Assembly: GCF_900105335.1 (NCBI RefSeq)
Contig: NZ_LT629770.1
Span: forward strand, 3,488,214-3,552,213
Reading direction: 5' to 3'
Source of the DNA: Microbacterium paraoxydans
GTDB taxonomy: Bacteria > Actinomycetota > Actinomycetes > Actinomycetales > Microbacteriaceae
DNA length: 64,000 nucleotides
Numbering within the stretch: position 1 is the stretch's first letter; every line of letters begins with the position of its first letter. Shown piece by piece: positions 62,674-64,000 of the stretch. The translations under genes were made by a program, and so were the position numbers. The notes below the pieces were generated by a model, which worked only from the letters and a program-made list of their open reading frames with translations, ran no database searches and was not told the DNA's origin.

Positions 62674-63638
62674 GCCGCACGATGGAGGTCCTCGCGACCG
62701 TGGAGCACGGCACCGTCGACGGGTACCGTGCCGGATGCCACGGCTCCACGGTGTCCTGCGGCGCGGCCGTGTCCTGCACCGACGTCTACATCCGGTATCA
62801 GGGCGACTGGGATTCCGGAAGCGCGTCGACGCCGGCGAGAACCCCGCCGACATCGTCGCCGAGGAGACCGCCGAGCTTGAGGCGATCCGGGAGCGCGACA
62901 AGGCCGCGAACCGGAAAGCGAAGGCCGCCGCCGCCCGCGCCGAGAAGGAACGCGACGAGAGGAAGGCGCGCGCTGCGGAGCCGAACCTCACGGAGCGGAT
63001 CGGCGACGACGTCCGCCGGCTCATCAGCGAGGGGAAGACGGTCCGGGAGATCGCGGCCGAGCTGAAGGTCGCGATCGCGTCGGTCACCCGCACCCGGGAA
63101 GCGCTCGGCATCAAGGGCCCGCCGCCCGGATCATCGTCGACGTCGCCGAGGTCGCCCGCCTCCACGCCGAGGGCTACTCGGACACGGTGATCGCCCAACG
63201 CATGGGTGTCGCGAACAGCACGATCAGCACGATCCGTCGGGAGAAGCTGAAGCTCCCGCGCCTGTCGCCGAAGGTCGCCCGGGCACACGAGGAGTCGCCG
63301 CGTGCCGCCCGGCAGCGTCGCATCGTCGAGCTGCACGGGCAGGGCATGACGGACCAGCAGATCGCCGACGAGCTCGGCACCACCCGGTCCGCGGTCTACC
63401 AGGCCCGGGTCCGGCTCAACCTTCCCCTGAACCGGGCACGCACCCGCGGACCGTACAAGCCCGCACGACCACAAGGCCGGAGCGGGTGGAACTCGCCCCC
63501 GACGCGGACATCACACATGGCACCCCTGACGGCTACACGGCCGGATGCCGCGGTCGCGGATGCCCGAGCACCCCGACATGCACCGAAGCGATGCTGAACG
63601 CTCACAGGGCCGCACGCCGACAGGCAGGAGGCGAGTGA
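62670..63638 (+). pseudogene. Frameshifted gene: HGT/GYxAGC modules flanking three HTH repeats
   Basis: Read as one gene it needs two or three -1 shifts. Frame 1 of the gene (62670-) gives VEHGTVDGYRAGCHG and YIRYQGDW; at about 62812 (CTGGGATTC) the reading must step back to give FRKRVDAGENPAD...; at about 63117 (GGGCCCGCC) again, into ARIIVDVAEVARLHAEGYSD; and again by 63486 to reach ADITHGTPDGYTAGC. The middle holds three HTH segments (KTVREIAAELKV, YSDTVIAQRMGV, MTDQQIADELGT). The last piece (63486-63638, GTG, 50 aa) could be a separate gene. Either real decay or sequence error. Confidence 0.6.
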
Positions 63639-64000
63639 TGGACCCGCTCACGATCATCGACCCCAACGCCGCACATGACCAGTGGGTGCGCGAGCATGAG
63701 TGGCACCTCGCGATCCTCCCCGACCTGATCGACGCGATCGTCGACGCCACCCTTCCCGACATCCCGTCGGCGGCGGCTCCCGCTTCGACAAGGACCAGAT
63801 CACCGGAGGCGGCTACCTCGACAACATGCGCGCACTCGACGCCTACACGGTCAGCTCCGGAGGCCGCATCATCGGACAGGGCGCAGCAGCCGACGCCCGC
63901 GAACTCTGGTACGAACTCATCACCTACCTCGGGGCCGCGGCGCAGGTCGTCTCCCGCCCGATCCGACCGGTGCCACCCATCGGGAACACCGTCGACGCGG
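63638..64000 (+). pseudogene. Partial, frameshifted DUF7341-like phage gene
   Basis: ATG overlaps the previous stop (TGATG). The start MDPLTIIDPNAAHDQWVRE and DLIDAIVDATLPDIP are in one frame; from about 63769 (GTCGGCGGCGGC) the sensible frame is one base back: GGSRFDKDQITGGGYLDNM, then GQGAAADARELWYEL. This block resembles a phage family near the terminase (DUF7341 by memory). The gene runs out of the window. Confidence 0.55.

Larger units (their letters stand above)
46899..64000. mobile_element. Temperate phage (prophage), left part; right end outside the window
   Basis: From the ssrA 3' end onwards the gene content changes to a phage-like set: integrase, ImmA-type protease, repressor, Cro-like and Xis-like proteins, RuvC, HNH, RecE/RecT, an O-like replication protein, a DnaB-like helicase, a DNA methylase and many tiny overlapping genes. 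This is the early region; no structural or lysis genes are seen before the window ends. An integrative element with phage-like replication genes is a less likely alternative. Confidence 0.88.

Noticed and set aside
62800-63800. Programmed -1 frameshifting as the reason for the frame breaks
   Set aside because: No slippery heptamer of the X XXY YYZ type is present and four successive events would make almost no product. Kept only as a remote option.
46899-64000. Integrated conjugative element instead of a phage
   Set aside because: ImmA and an ssrA site also occur in ICEs, but RecE/RecT, an O-like protein, HNH and RuvC-like genes with no relaxase or T4SS in 17 kb favour a phage. The missing right end means this is not final.

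Overview
The window is high-GC actinobacterial DNA. The gene order dapA-rnj-ftsK-pgsA-cinA-clgR-DUF3046-recA-recX-miaB-miaA-...-dapF-...-hflX, frequent GTG starts, 1-4 base stop/start overlaps and a B. subtilis/mycobacterial-type LexA box point to Microbacteriaceae. A Microbacterium-like host is my best guess (inference). I found no tRNA, rRNA, CRISPR array or insertion sequence.

Layout. 1-46.5 kb is host chromosome. It begins with metabolic and stress genes: aspartase, a fumarylacetoacetase-family hydrolase, a PrsW-like protease, FKBP, YceI, an MFS exporter and rpsO. A block of about 13 kb then separates rpsO from pnp, two genes that are neighbours in most bacteria. The block holds a 2OG-Fe(II) oxygenase, the iron-uptake operon efeUOB behind a DtxR/IdeR-like box, an acyltransferase/serine-hydrolase pair, a flavin monooxygenase/FMN reductase pair, a DUF5302 protein, a DedA-like protein, a GT4-SGNH fusion and a nucleotide-sugar dehydrogenase. 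After pnp come an aldo/keto-reductase-fold protein that has lost all four catalytic residues, a phosphatase, dapB, OsmC, a thioredoxin/DUF4395 pair, thyA-folA-SDR, a Nudix hydrolase, dapA, rnj, ftsK-pgsA-cinA, clgR-DUF3046-recA-recX, miaB-miaA, dapF, an RsmC-like methylase, hflX, a SIMPL protein and tmRNA (ssrA).

46.9-64.0 kb is the left part of a temperate phage (or closely related element) inserted just after the tmRNA 3' end; the right end lies outside the window. Leftward genes are integrase, an ImmA-type protease and a repressor. A compact divergent promoter region with repeated operator-like sites separates them from a rightward early operon in which almost every gene overlaps the next. 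This operon encodes a Cro-like protein, an Xis-like protein, a RuvC-like resolvase, HNH proteins, a RecE-like nuclease and RecT annealing pair, a lambda-O-like replication protein with iteron-like repeats inside its gene, a G39P-like putative loader, a DnaB-like helicase, an ASCH protein, a DNA methyltransferase with an inserted HTH-like segment, and many small zinc-binding or unknown proteins. The last 1.3 kb contains a multi-HTH gene and a DUF7341-like gene, both broken by apparent -1 frameshifts.

How the parts work together: the dap genes feed lysine and peptidoglycan synthesis; rnj and pnp handle RNA decay; recA/recX sit under a LexA box; thyA/folA form a thymidylate pair; efeUOB imports iron. 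The phage appears to use the ssrA 3' end as its attachment site and to control lysogeny with a repressor plus a metalloprotease.
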